Assembly (NCBI GenBank): GCA_015065845.1
Contig: SVPQ01000001.1
Span: 62,001 to 126,000, forward strand
Reading direction: 5' to 3'
Origin: Oscillospiraceae bacterium
Lineage (GTDB): Bacteria > Bacillota > Clostridia > Oscillospirales > Acutalibacteraceae
DNA: 64,000 nucleotides
Shown: positions 17,684 through 26,789 of the stretch, one piece after another
How the letters are laid out: each line of letters starts with the position of its first letter
How positions within the stretch are numbered: position 1 is the first letter of the stretch
Program-made: the position numbers and the translations under genes
The notes under the pieces: model-generated
Told to the model about the DNA's origin: nothing
The model's database searches: none
What the model saw: only the letters and a program-made list of their open reading frames with translations

Positions 17684-17745
17684 GTTTAGTTTCAGTGGCA
17701 AGGAAACAGAAAGCAGGAAACAGGAAACAGATTATATAAAATTCG

Positions 17746-17830
17746 TTGCACTCGATTGGTTTATTGCAACATAAAAATTACTCCCACTACTGCGGACTAC
17801 TAAAAGTGCCCCTACCATAATGGAAGTTAT
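17746..17830. repeat. Dispersed intergenic repeat, copy 1
   Basis: Shares long stretches with 21,261-21,347: TTGCACTCGATT, ACTCCCACTACTGCGG, ACTAAAAGT and GCCCCTACCATA in the same order and spacing. The sequence can fold on itself through its A/GTTACTCCC and GGAAGTTA ends. It lies 3' of a transglutaminase gene on the minus strand, as does copy 2. The surrounding bases (17,690-17,735 and 17,940-18,000) are degenerate GGAAACAG-type and ACTAGC/CAACTGAC-type short repeats. Confidence 0.65.
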
Positions 17831-17885
17831 TTTTTTCATTTATTCTTTTATTATTTCTTCTTCATTCTTTATTCTTTAAAATAAC

Positions 17886-17924
17886 AAGTTCTATCACTTT
17901 CATAAACCGAAAATGATAGAACTT
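17886..17924. terminator. Stem-loop between 5S region and the first transglutaminase gene
   Basis: AAGTTCTATCA and TGATAGAACTT (11 bp), 17-base loop, followed by TTCTTTTTT on the plus strand. Shares its CTATCA/TGATAG core with the stem-loops at 12,706 and 21,121. Confidence 0.55.
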
Positions 17925-18002
17925 TTCTTTTTTATAATACTAGCCAACCAGCCACACTAGCAACTAAACTGACCACTGACTTACTAACAACTGACTACTA
18001 AA

Positions 18003-20984
18003 TCACCTTTTTACTGAGCTACTCGCTTTATAAGTACTCGCAACCTTACCATTAACTGCCTTAACAGTATAGCGATATTTTACACCTTTCTTTGCAGTTT
18101 TGTCGGTGTATGACTTCACGGTAGATTTTTCAGTTTTTAAAGATTTCCAACTGCTCCATTTCTTAGTTTCAGTATTATACTCTGCACGGTAAACCTTGTA
18201 ACTTGTTGCACCCGCACTTTGTGTCCAGGCAACTTTTATACCATTCGACAATACTTTTACCGCTACCTTTGGTTGCGCTAAATAAAGAAGTGATGAACTT
18301 GATTTGAAACTGCTTTTAAAACTACCGTTACACGCTCTTACAGTATATTTATATTTTACACCGCTTTTAGCATTTTTATCTGTCCACGAAGTCTTATCAG
18401 CTTTCGCAGTGCCCATATTTTTCCATGCAACCCACTTTTTAGTTTTTGTGTTGTATTCACTTCTGTATACTGTATATCCGGTTGCATTTGCAACCTTTGA
18501 CCAACTCACCTTTATACCAGTACTTGAATTAGCTATTTTTACCGTCGGTGTTACATTGAATTTCAATGTTGAAGTTGATGTGCATTTACTCGTCACATCA
18601 CCACTCACCGCACGCACTGTATATCTGTACTTTGTTCCGAGTTTCACTTTTGTATCTGTGTAACTGGTTCCAGTATAACCTGTTTTAATTTTTGACCAGC
18701 CAGACCATTTTTTCGTTTCTGCGTTATAAGTTCTTCTGTAGATGATATAACTCTCAGCATTTGCTATATCATCCCAGGTAACTTTTATTCCCTTTGCAGA
18801 ATTTTTTACTTTTACTACAGGTGTCGTGAGAGAGGTTACATATTTCAGCACTCTGCTTTCTATTTCTTCATAACATACTGTACATTCTTTGTATTTATAA
18901 CCATCTGTCTTTTCAGTCGGATGACTTTCTATAATCCAGTCGCTTGATTTATGCCCCGGTGCTTTTATAACACTGCCATACTCAACAACAGTACCACACG
19001 AACTGCATTTTTTGTTACCGGTAAAACCATCAACTGTACAAGTAACCGTTCTTGCATTAACAGTTTTTAAGTTGTGTTCTTTCTTCGCGGTAACAGTTCT
19101 CTCTGCTTCTTTGCCACAAACAACACATTTTCTATAATTATAGCCTTCATTTTTACACGAAGCTTCTCTGCCGATTAACCACGCACCGCCTGGTGTGTGA
19201 GTATTGGTAACAGGAATTTTTGTAAGATTTTTTCTGCTTTCACATTTTGTACAATGGTGAGATTTAATACCTTCATCTATACAAGTAGCACTTAAATCTA
19301 CTGTCCACTCCACACTATAGTTGTGCCCTGTCTTTTTCACTTTTTCCCATTTATATGCAGTACATCCGCTATCTTTACAACTTTTAATTCTTACTCCATC
19401 ACTGGTACAGGTTGGGGTATTATCTTCATCATAATACCAGTTACCCCAATTATGATTACCTAAAGCAGCAACTTGTCTTGTTTCAAAAACATAATCGCAA
19501 TTCACACAAGTAATAGCATCTTTACCACTTTTAGTTTCAGTAGGCGAAACGAGTGAAATCCATTCATCACTTTTTGTATGAATATCTGTTGAAAATGTTT
19601 TTTCTTTCTTTGTTGTTAAAGTATAATTTGGTGTTTTGGAATACTCCCCTTTAAGTGTACAACCATCAAACCTGAAACCATAAATTGCATAGTTACTGTC
19701 ATTCCCGGTTGCTTCTGAAACTTCTTCTGGTGTAATAATCACTTTTTCTTCATTTGTTACAGGATTAAAACTGCAGACTGAGTCTTTAGTTGAATAATAA
19801 AGCACACCATTTCCACTTGCAAGTCTTGAAAAATTATATTTCCAGATTGTGTTGTCTTCTGTCTTTTTCCATTCGTCTTTAATTTCTTTTAACACAACAG
19901 GTGTAGTGTCATTTATATCATCCAAAGCTATAAGTTTACCTGTTCTGTGAGTTGTATTTTCAGAATCATAGTCACCGTCGATGTAATAAATCTTATCATT
20001 CAAAAGTTCAAATGATGCACCTGAATCCTGCCAGAAATAATCATCATATTTTGTATTTTTTGGTGTAGTGATAAAATCTGTTCTGTCAAAAATTCCATAT
20101 TTATGACCGGTTTCTTTTATACCATCTGTTGACCTTAAAAAATTCTTGTGATAAACCCTACCACTTGTGTCATTAGTGGGGTCATCCCATGTAACATCTA
20201 CATGGTATGGTTCACCATCAATATAAACTACATTCCAGGCGTGAACTAATTTATCTGATGAGCAATACTGCGACTCAACACCTACTCTTTCGAGTAAATA
20301 GTCATACGCCAGAGCATAACCCATACAAACTGCAACACCTTCACCTAGTGTACCATAAATATTAAACACTTTATCGGGAAGCGTATCGTTTTCTAAATTC
20401 GCAACATCATACTCACAAAACAGAGCAAGTCTGTCGTGTAGAAGCAATGCCTTTTCAATATCACTTAAACTACTGTTACCTTCAATACCTTTTAATAACT
20501 TATCAGCATTTTTCATAGCCACGTTGTAATCTTTGACAAAGTCCTGAGGTTTATCGTAAATGTATGAACATTTAAGACCTACAATCTGACTCTCATTTTT
20601 TCCACCAAGTTCTGCTATGAACCCTGTTGACCTGAAAAGTTCCGGACTTTCATACCATATAAATTCACATATTGTAGCATACAAATCTGCATTTATCGGT
20701 AAATTATATTTACTTAAATCAATATAACCATATCCGTCAGGGTCAGTCAGGTTACTGTCATCAACCATATACTGATGAAGAACATCATTTTTGAAAGCAA
20801 CTAAATCAGGTATATAATCCTTTAAATCAATATTCCCTGTGCTGACTGCATTATGTAATTCACGAGTTATCAATTCACTTTCAATTACAGTTTCATCTTC
20901 AACCGCAAATGCAACACTCGGCATAGTAAAGAGAAAACTGAAAACCAAAAGAAAACTCAATATAAATTTTAAACCTTTTTTCAT
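18003..20984 (-). CDS. Secreted transglutaminase-like protein with zinc-ribbon-like and three FN3 modules
   Basis: 993 residues. Signal peptide MKKGLKFILSFLLVFSF...VAFA (cleavage near 27). Residues about 170-270 form a transglutaminase-like core with the Cys-His-Asp triad: Cys220 in AVCMGYALAYDYLL, His248 in HAWNVVYIDG, Asp263 in HVDVTWDDP. Residues about 465-715 hold five or six Cys-rich modules of the form (A/P)TC..(D/E)G.....C..C. Three fibronectin-III-like domains occupy about 720-993, each with a V.(V/I)YR.EYN.(K/E)TKKW.(G/A/S)W core. The protein ends SSSVKR, with no LPxTG, SLH or choline-binding segment, so its surface attachment is unknown. Bacterial proteins with this core may be proteases, cross-linkers or peptidoglycan-associated enzymes. 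It is a close paralogue of the next gene and of the one at 50.0 kb. Confidence 0.85.
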   Translation of the reverse strand: MKKGLKFILSFLLVFSFLFTMPSVAFAVEDETVIESELITRELHNAVSTGNIDLKDYIPDLVAFKNDVLHQYMVDDSNLTDPDGYGYIDLSKYNLPINADLYATICEFIWYESPELFRSTGFIAELGGKNESQIVGLKCSYIYDKPQDFVKDYNVAMKNADKLLKGIEGNSSLSDIEKALLLHDRLALFCEYDVANLENDTLPDKVFNIYGTLGEGVAVCMGYALAYDYLLERVGVESQYCSSDKLVHAWNVVYIDGEPYHVDVTWDDPTNDTSGRVYHKNFLRSTDGIKETGHKYGIFDRTDFITTPKNTKYDDYFWQDSGASFELLNDKIYYIDGDYDSENTTHRTGKLIALDDINDTTPVVLKEIKDEWKKTEDNTIWKYNFSRLASGNGVLYYSTKDSVCSFNPVTNEEKVIITPEEVSEATGNDSNYAIYGFRFDGCTLKGEYSKTPNYTLTTKKEKTFSTDIHTKSDEWISLVSPTETKSGKDAITCVNCDYVFETRQVAALGNHNWGNWYYDEDNTPTCTSDGVRIKSCKDSGCTAYKWEKVKKTGHNYSVEWTVDLSATCIDEGIKSHHCTKCESRKNLTKIPVTNTHTPGGAWLIGREASCKNEGYNYRKCVVCGKEAERTVTAKKEHNLKTVNARTVTCTVDGFTGNKKCSSCGTVVEYGSVIKAPGHKSSDWIIESHPTEKTDGYKYKECTVCYEEIESRVLKYVTSLTTPVVKVKNSAKGIKVTWDDIANAESYIIYRRTYNAETKKWSGWSKIKTGYTGTSYTDTKVKLGTKYRYTVRAVSGDVTSKCTSTSTLKFNVTPTVKIANSSTGIKVSWSKVANATGYTVYRSEYNTKTKKWVAWKNMGTAKADKTSWTDKNAKSGVKYKYTVRACNGSFKSSFKSSSSLLYLAQPKVAVKVLSNGIKVAWTQSAGATSYKVYRAEYNTETKKWSSWKSLKTEKSTVKSYTDKTAKKGVKYRYTVKAVNGKVASTYKASSSVKR

Positions 20985-21120
20985 AATTTTAACCCCTTAA
21001 AACCATAATTTCACACTAAAAGTTTAGCATACATTTCAATGTTTTGCAATGTTTTTCTTGAATAGGTGTCAGTTATCAGTAAGTCAGTGGTCAGGGCCTA
21101 GGAAACAGAAAACAGAAAAA

Positions 21121-21167
21121 TCATCCTATCATTTTAAGTTCACGAAAAACTTTAAATGATAGGATGA
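21121..21167. terminator. Stem-loop between the two transglutaminase paralogues
   Basis: TCATCCTATCA and TGATAGGATGA, 11 bp with a 25-base loop that itself has AAGTT/AACTT complementarity. It could end the transcript of the upstream paralogue. The remainder of the 20,985-21,416 gap holds GGAAACAG- and CTAGTTCC-type degenerate repeats and the dispersed repeat listed next. Confidence 0.5.
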
Positions 21168-21260
21168 GACTATTTCTTCGTAGGGGATGAGCTTTGCTCT
21201 CCCGCGACAACGCGTTGTTTAATAGAATGCATTTGAAACGAAACTATAAACTATAATTTA

Positions 21261-21347
21261 TTGCACTCGATTAATTTATATTTATAAAAAACTAACTCCC
21301 ACTACTGCGGGCGACTAAAAGTCTGCCCCTACCATAGTGAGAGTTAA
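21261..21347. repeat. Dispersed intergenic repeat, copy 2
   Basis: Second copy of the element at 17,746-17,830. Here the ends TAACTCCCACTA and TAGTGAGAGTTA pair with two mismatches, and GGGC pairs with GCCC, so the whole forms an imperfect hairpin. It too lies just 3' of a minus-strand transglutaminase gene. Confidence 0.65.
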
Positions 21348-21416
21348 TTTTTCGTTTCATTTATAGAACTCTAGTTCCTAGTCCCTAGTTTCTGATTCCT
21401 AGTTCCTGAGCAAGCG

Positions 21417-24338
21417 TCAGCGTTTCACGCTGGAGCTTGATTTATAACTACTAGCGACCTTACCGTTAACCGCTTTTACTGTGTAACGGTATTTTACGCC
21501 TTTCTTTGCGGTTTTGTCCACATAAGATTTAGAAGTGGATTTTGCAGTTTTTAATCCTTTCCAACTGCTCCATTTCTTAGTCTTTGCGTTGTACTCACTT
21601 CTGTAAATTTTGTAACTTGTTGCACCTGTGCTTTGTACCCATGCAACTTTTATGCCATTTGAAAGTGCTTTTACTGCTACTTTAGGTTGTGCTAAATAAA
21701 GAAGTGAAGAACTTGATTTATAAGTACTAGCTGTTTTACCATTTACCGCTTTTACTGTGTACTTGTATTTTACACCGCTCTTAGCAGACTTATCTGTCCA
21801 TGAAACAGTTGAACCTTTGGTAATTGTTTTTACACTCTTCCAACCAGTCCATTTACCATTTGTATATTCAGCACGGTAAACTTTGTAACCTGTTGCACCT
21901 GTAATCTTGTTCCAGGTAACTTTCACACCGGTACTTGCATTTGCAATTTTTACTGTTGGTTGTGCGAGGAATAAAATGCTCGAAGAATTTTTAATACCGC
22001 TTTTTGTATCACCGTTAAATGCTTTTACAGTATAAATATATTTTGTACCACTCTTTGCTTTAGTGTCGACATAACTTGTTGTAGTTACAGTACCACAAGT
22101 TTTCCAACTACCATATTTTTTAGTTTTGGTGCTATATGTTTTGCGGTAAACCTTGTAGCTTGTTGCACCGTCTATTGCTTTCCAGCTTACCTTTACACCT
22201 GTTGCACTATTTTTAACTGTTACTACTGGAGTTGCAAGCGTAAGTTTTGCAACATCTTTTTGTGCTACTGTAATTGTACCACATACAGAACATTTTTTAC
22301 CCTCAGTTTTACCAACTGTTGTAAATGTTGGTGCTACTGCTGGAATTACTACTTCTTTGTGACCTGTTGCTTTGATGGCTTCACCCTTATATAAAGTTCC
22401 ACAGTCACGGCAGATTTTGTCACCCGAATATCCATCCACAAAACAAGTCGCTTCTTTATAACCTTTTACGGAAAAATCTGAACACTCACCTTTAGGAATC
22501 ACCTGGGTTGACATTTCTTTACCGCAACCCTTACATGCCTTATATAAATAACCATCTTCTTTACAGGTTGCATCCTTACCCTTTATCCACACGTCACCCT
22601 CAATGTGAACACCTGTAGCAGAAATTTCTGTTATATCCGTCCTTGCATCACAACGGGTACAGTGACGGGATTTAATTCCACTTTCCTTACAAGTCGGCTC
22701 AAGATCTGTTGTATATTCAGCGGAATAATTATGACCTAACGCTGTACCGTAACGCCATTCCTGAGCATTACAATGCGGACAATCCCTTAACTCGACACCT
22801 TTATCAGTACAAGTTGGTGGATTATTCACATCAATATACCAGTCTGTCCATATATGCTGATTGTCTAATGCCGGAATAAGTCTTGACCCAACTTCTCTGC
22901 CACAATCAATACAATAATTCTTTTCTTTACCTTCGCTTGAAGTTGTCGGTTCTATAACCACTTTCCAGTTTTCAGCAGGATTATGGTAAGCTCTGGTAAA
23001 CACCTGACTTCTTTTAGTTTCACTGTTATAATTAGGTGTTTCTGAATACTCGCCCCATAAAGTGCATCCAACAGCGGTCATACCATAAATTCTGTAACTA
23101 TTTACACCTGTTGAATCTACTATATCTTCTTCTGATAATACAGTTTCGGTTTTATCCGTTGTTGGTTTATAACTATAAACTGCTGTAGGCGCTGAGTAAA
23201 AAATCTCACCACGGATTGACGCTAATCTTGAATAATTACCATTATAATATCTGCCATCTGCAGTAGTCCATCTGTAATCAAGTTTTGCTATTGTTTCAGG
23301 ACTTGTGTCAGTTATATCATCAATAACATTCAATTCTTGTTTTTCATTATCTATATAATATATTTTATTATCAACAAGTTGAAATGCAGTGGTTGAATTC
23401 TGCCAGAAAGCCTCATCATAGGTTGTGTCAACCGGTGTTGAAATATAATCATCTGCTTTGTGATTACCTACACTCTTTATACCTTCAGTTGAACGCAAAA
23501 AATTATTATGGTTAACACGACCGGAAATATCCCACACAGGGTCATCAGATGTAACATCTACATGATAAGGTTTACCATCTATATAGACAATGTTCCACGC
23601 GTGATTCAAAGCATCTGACGGGCAGTATTCTGCCTCAATCCCTACTTGTTCCAAAAGATAGTCATAAGCATAAGCATAACCCTGGCAAACTGCTGTACCC
23701 AAGCAAAACACACCATAAGCACTATGAGAACTATCAGGAACAGAACCTGACAAATAACTTTCATAATCATACTCACAGTATTCTATAAGTCTGTCATGTA
23801 AAAGGAGTGCTTTTTCAACATCGCTTAATGTCTCGTTGCCTTTTATACCATTTAAAAGTTGCTCTGACATATCTATAAAAAGTTCATATTCCTGACGGAA
23901 ATAAGCAGGGTCTGAAAAAGCATAAGTCGGAGTCAATGCAATTATATTTCCACCAAGGTAATAACTTATACCTGCAGCTTTTATTCTGAAAAGCTCCGGA
24001 CTTTCATTATTAATTAAATCAGCAAGTTCTGCAAACATTTCCTCTGAATATGGAATATTATACTTACTTATATCTATGTAACCCCTGTAATTCTTATCTG
24101 TCAGGTTACTATCATCTGTCATAATACTATCAAGAATATACTTCTGAAACTCATCAATATCCCCGATATATTTTTCTAAGTTATCAAAAGAACCGTTTGA
24201 AGCAGTATAATACAATTCAGGTTCAACAAGTTCTGAACTTAACACAATATTATTCCCCGCAAGAGCAATATTTGCATTAGCCAACATAAATACTAACACA
24301 AAAATTCCGCAAAGTGCTCTTTTTAAAGTCTTTTTCAT
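21417..24338 (-). CDS. Secreted transglutaminase-like protein, paralogue 2, with three FN3 modules
   Basis: 973 residues from the ATG at 24,338, which follows AGGAGTGG; a GTG three codons earlier lies inside that site. Signal peptide MKKTLKRALCGIFVLVFML ending near ANIALA. Transglutaminase-like core with AVCQGYAYAYDYLLEQVG (Cys), HAWNIVYIDG (His) and HVDVTSDDP (Asp); where the two relatives have W after VDVT this one has S. Cys-rich modules fill about 460-700 and three FN3-like domains the end, again finishing SSSVKR. The last FN3 modules of this protein and paralogue 1 are almost the same, more so than modules within one protein, suggesting recent duplication or gene conversion. The gene points in the same direction as paralogue 1, 432 bases upstream of it. 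Confidence 0.85.
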   Translation of the reverse strand: MKKTLKRALCGIFVLVFMLANANIALAGNNIVLSSELVEPELYYTASNGSFDNLEKYIGDIDEFQKYILDSIMTDDSNLTDKNYRGYIDISKYNIPYSEEMFAELADLINNESPELFRIKAAGISYYLGGNIIALTPTYAFSDPAYFRQEYELFIDMSEQLLNGIKGNETLSDVEKALLLHDRLIEYCEYDYESYLSGSVPDSSHSAYGVFCLGTAVCQGYAYAYDYLLEQVGIEAEYCPSDALNHAWNIVYIDGKPYHVDVTSDDPVWDISGRVNHNNFLRSTEGIKSVGNHKADDYISTPVDTTYDEAFWQNSTTAFQLVDNKIYYIDNEKQELNVIDDITDTSPETIAKLDYRWTTADGRYYNGNYSRLASIRGEIFYSAPTAVYSYKPTTDKTETVLSEEDIVDSTGVNSYRIYGMTAVGCTLWGEYSETPNYNSETKRSQVFTRAYHNPAENWKVVIEPTTSSEGKEKNYCIDCGREVGSRLIPALDNQHIWTDWYIDVNNPPTCTDKGVELRDCPHCNAQEWRYGTALGHNYSAEYTTDLEPTCKESGIKSRHCTRCDARTDITEISATGVHIEGDVWIKGKDATCKEDGYLYKACKGCGKEMSTQVIPKGECSDFSVKGYKEATCFVDGYSGDKICRDCGTLYKGEAIKATGHKEVVIPAVAPTFTTVGKTEGKKCSVCGTITVAQKDVAKLTLATPVVTVKNSATGVKVSWKAIDGATSYKVYRKTYSTKTKKYGSWKTCGTVTTTSYVDTKAKSGTKYIYTVKAFNGDTKSGIKNSSSILFLAQPTVKIANASTGVKVTWNKITGATGYKVYRAEYTNGKWTGWKSVKTITKGSTVSWTDKSAKSGVKYKYTVKAVNGKTASTYKSSSSLLYLAQPKVAVKALSNGIKVAWVQSTGATSYKIYRSEYNAKTKKWSSWKGLKTAKSTSKSYVDKTAKKGVKYRYTVKAVNGKVASSYKSSSSVKR

Positions 24339-24413
24339 ATTAACCACTCCTGAAAAATATCTATAATTCTATTATAAATTAAATTTTCTTTTTGGTAAAT
24401 TCGCAATATAAAC

Positions 24414-24449
24414 AAAAAGGTGGCAGGTATTTTCTACCTACCACCTTTT
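24414..24449 (-). terminator. Terminator of the lacZ-GH78 operon
   Basis: AAAAGGTGG.AGGTA and TACCT.CCACCTTTT form a 14-bp stem with one bulge each side and a TTTTC loop, 7 bases after the GH78 stop. A/T flanks on both sides make it possibly bidirectional. Confidence 0.8.
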
Positions 24450-24455
24450 AATGTT

Positions 24456-26786
24456 TTACGCTTCGTTGAAAAACTTTACAATATATTGCACAACAGCACC
24501 AAACATAGGGTGGCTGTGAGATGCCTCACCATTCCAGTTTTCCCAGAGAGTTGTAGCACCGTGTTTTTTCATATTGTAGAAAGTGTTTTCTTTTTCAGAT
24601 GTTAAAAGCTTAAACGCTAAGTCTTTATGACCATTTTCGCATAGCACACGAATTAAAATATCTGTACCAAAAATGCCAGTATCAAATTCACCTAAAGTTT
24701 CATATTTATCAACTATTGCTTTTAGTGTTCTTTCATCACCTAAACCAATATCATAAGCATACGCGTCACTCGCTTCAAGAGACGAACAGAATGTGCCTGT
24801 TTTTTCGTCATAATATGCTTTAATAAACGCATTTGTGATTTTATCAAGTCTTTCTTGTAATTCAGCAGTTTCTTTGCCTAAAATTTTTGAAATCTCAATT
24901 ACCTGTTTAAATGCTTTTATCAAGAAATATGTATTAACAAAAGGTTCAGGTATAAGGTTTTTATTACCAGGTGAGCACCAGTCACCAAGACACCAGCCAC
25001 CCAATTCTTCTTTTACTACAAGACCGTTTTCGCTTCTGTCTTCCATATAGCTGAGGAAATTAAGCATATTCTGATAATATTTTTTCAAGAAAGTTTCGTC
25101 TTTATAGAATTTATAGAATGAGTACGGAACAAATACAATTGCGCCACCCCAACCACCAGGGCCACCTCCGCCACCACGGAATGGTGCTGTGTGTTGCACA
25201 TGACCATTATAAACATCCTGACAGTCGGCAACATCCTGCATCCATTTTCTGTACATTTTCTCTGCATCAAAACAAGTCATAACCGCTTCAGCCGCCAATT
25301 GACCGTCACCTGTGTAACCGAGTCTTTCTCTGTGAGGACAGTCAGACGGAATACATCCATGTGTATTACTGAGCTGTGTTCTTATAAACGCATCAAAAAT
25401 CCATTGCAATGTTTCATTACTTGATTTAAAGTTTACTATTTGTTTTAAATCTGTGTGAGTAACTCTGTACTCAACTACATCTGCATCACCGATAACTTCA
25501 AAATATCTTGCAGCGTGCCATGTAAAAATCGGATGAAATTCAGTTTTTACTTTGTCGCGGATAAATCTGTCTCTTTGTACACGCGACTCCCAACCCGCAG
25601 AGTTGAAATTAAGAGAAAAATCGTCATTTATATTTTCTGCATATCGGATGTCACACACACCACTGTGAGAAGTATCATCGTGGAATTTAATTACTGCATA
25701 ACCTGCAATATTTTCACCAATATCATAAAGTTTTATATCGCCGTGGCTATAAATACATTTTGGCTTTAATGTTCTTATAACTTTATCAGGAATACAATCC
25801 TGCTCCTGTAAAACTGAAAGTGGTCTTTCTGTTTCTTCTGCTTTTTTCCAGTTTTCTATATTGTAATCCGTATCAGAAAAATCATAATTACCAATTCTTG
25901 CATCGTGTTCCTCGCCATAGTAAATATTTGTTTTTCTTACATAAGATTTTGTGTATCTTACCCTGTCATCGCTCAGGGCAATTTGTCTTTCACCTTGCAT
26001 AATTTTAAAGCAAAGCATTATATCTCCATAATACGGCGCGAGTTCACCAATGCTTTCATATTGACAGAACCAGCCTCCGCCGATATGGAAAACAATAGTG
26101 TTTTTACCTTCATTTAAAAATGAAGTAACATCTATTTTTTCATAGAGAATTCTCTGTGTCATTTTATCAAAAATCGGATAAGACATTGTTTTTGAATCCA
26201 CAGAAACATAATTAGTCCACGCTGGTGCTAAAAGTCGGTCTGAAATTTTCTGACCATTTATATAAATCTCGCAGAAACCAAGACCTGTTGCGTAAAGTAA
26301 AGTTTCTTTAATTTCGTCAACAAAGAAGTCTTTACGGGCAATTACCGCATCTTTTTCGCCACCGAATGTTACCCACTGGGCATCATCAAAAACGAATTGA
26401 TATGAACATTTTATAACACGCGCGTCACCTTTTTTATATGACACGCCATCTACTGCCATCTGATTTTTTTCAAAAAATCTTATAACACTTGTCGGTAATT
26501 CTGCAAAAATTTCTGTTGCACCATTTTCTTTTGCATATTTTTTAAATTCGCAAAGAAGTTTTGTACCTAAACCGTTAAGTCTGTAATGCTCTTTTACAAA
26601 TAAGCCGTAAATCTCAAAAACCCCTTTTTCGATTTCAGCAAGGCTACCACAAGCTATAATATCTTCACCGATAACACAGCTTATATGAAAGGCTTTTTCG
26701 TCTTTTTCATTTTTCTCTCTCAATGTGAGAATTTTATTGTAATTTTCACATTGAGAAGAATGTTTTTTATACTCTAACATTGCCAT
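24456..26786 (-). CDS. GNAT acetyltransferase domain fused to GH78 alpha-L-rhamnosidase-like enzyme
   Basis: 776 residues. Residues 1-130 look like a GNAT N-acetyltransferase: a beta-strand pair around FHISCVIGEDIIACGSL, then the acetyl-CoA loop region GLFVKEHYRLNGLGTKLL and GATEIFAEL. From about 140 on the sequence follows GH78: an N-terminal beta-sandwich (GLGFCEIYINGQKISDRLLAPAWTNY), the segment CDIRYAENIN, and an (alpha/alpha)6 catalytic part with SDCPHRERLGYTGDGQL near residue 485, the family's general-acid region, then WGGAIVFVPYSFY and TTLWENWNG. There is no signal peptide, so it acts inside the cell. GAAGG lies 7 bases before the ATG, which starts three bases after the lacZ stop. A GNAT-GH78 union is unusual; a frame join is unlikely because the linker is continuous. 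Confidence 0.8.
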   Translation of the reverse strand: MAMLEYKKHSSQCENYNKILTLREKNEKDEKAFHISCVIGEDIIACGSLAEIEKGVFEIYGLFVKEHYRLNGLGTKLLCEFKKYAKENGATEIFAELPTSVIRFFEKNQMAVDGVSYKKGDARVIKCSYQFVFDDAQWVTFGGEKDAVIARKDFFVDEIKETLLYATGLGFCEIYINGQKISDRLLAPAWTNYVSVDSKTMSYPIFDKMTQRILYEKIDVTSFLNEGKNTIVFHIGGGWFCQYESIGELAPYYGDIMLCFKIMQGERQIALSDDRVRYTKSYVRKTNIYYGEEHDARIGNYDFSDTDYNIENWKKAEETERPLSVLQEQDCIPDKVIRTLKPKCIYSHGDIKLYDIGENIAGYAVIKFHDDTSHSGVCDIRYAENINDDFSLNFNSAGWESRVQRDRFIRDKVKTEFHPIFTWHAARYFEVIGDADVVEYRVTHTDLKQIVNFKSSNETLQWIFDAFIRTQLSNTHGCIPSDCPHRERLGYTGDGQLAAEAVMTCFDAEKMYRKWMQDVADCQDVYNGHVQHTAPFRGGGGGPGGWGGAIVFVPYSFYKFYKDETFLKKYYQNMLNFLSYMEDRSENGLVVKEELGGWCLGDWCSPGNKNLIPEPFVNTYFLIKAFKQVIEISKILGKETAELQERLDKITNAFIKAYYDEKTGTFCSSLEASDAYAYDIGLGDERTLKAIVDKYETLGEFDTGIFGTDILIRVLCENGHKDLAFKLLTSEKENTFYNMKKHGATTLWENWNGEASHSHPMFGAVVQYIVKFFNEA

Positions 26787-26789
26787 AAT

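Noticed and set aside
18003-24338. Wall-anchored proteins (LPxTG or SLH)
   Set aside because: Neither motif is present; both end SSSVKR directly after the last FN3 module.
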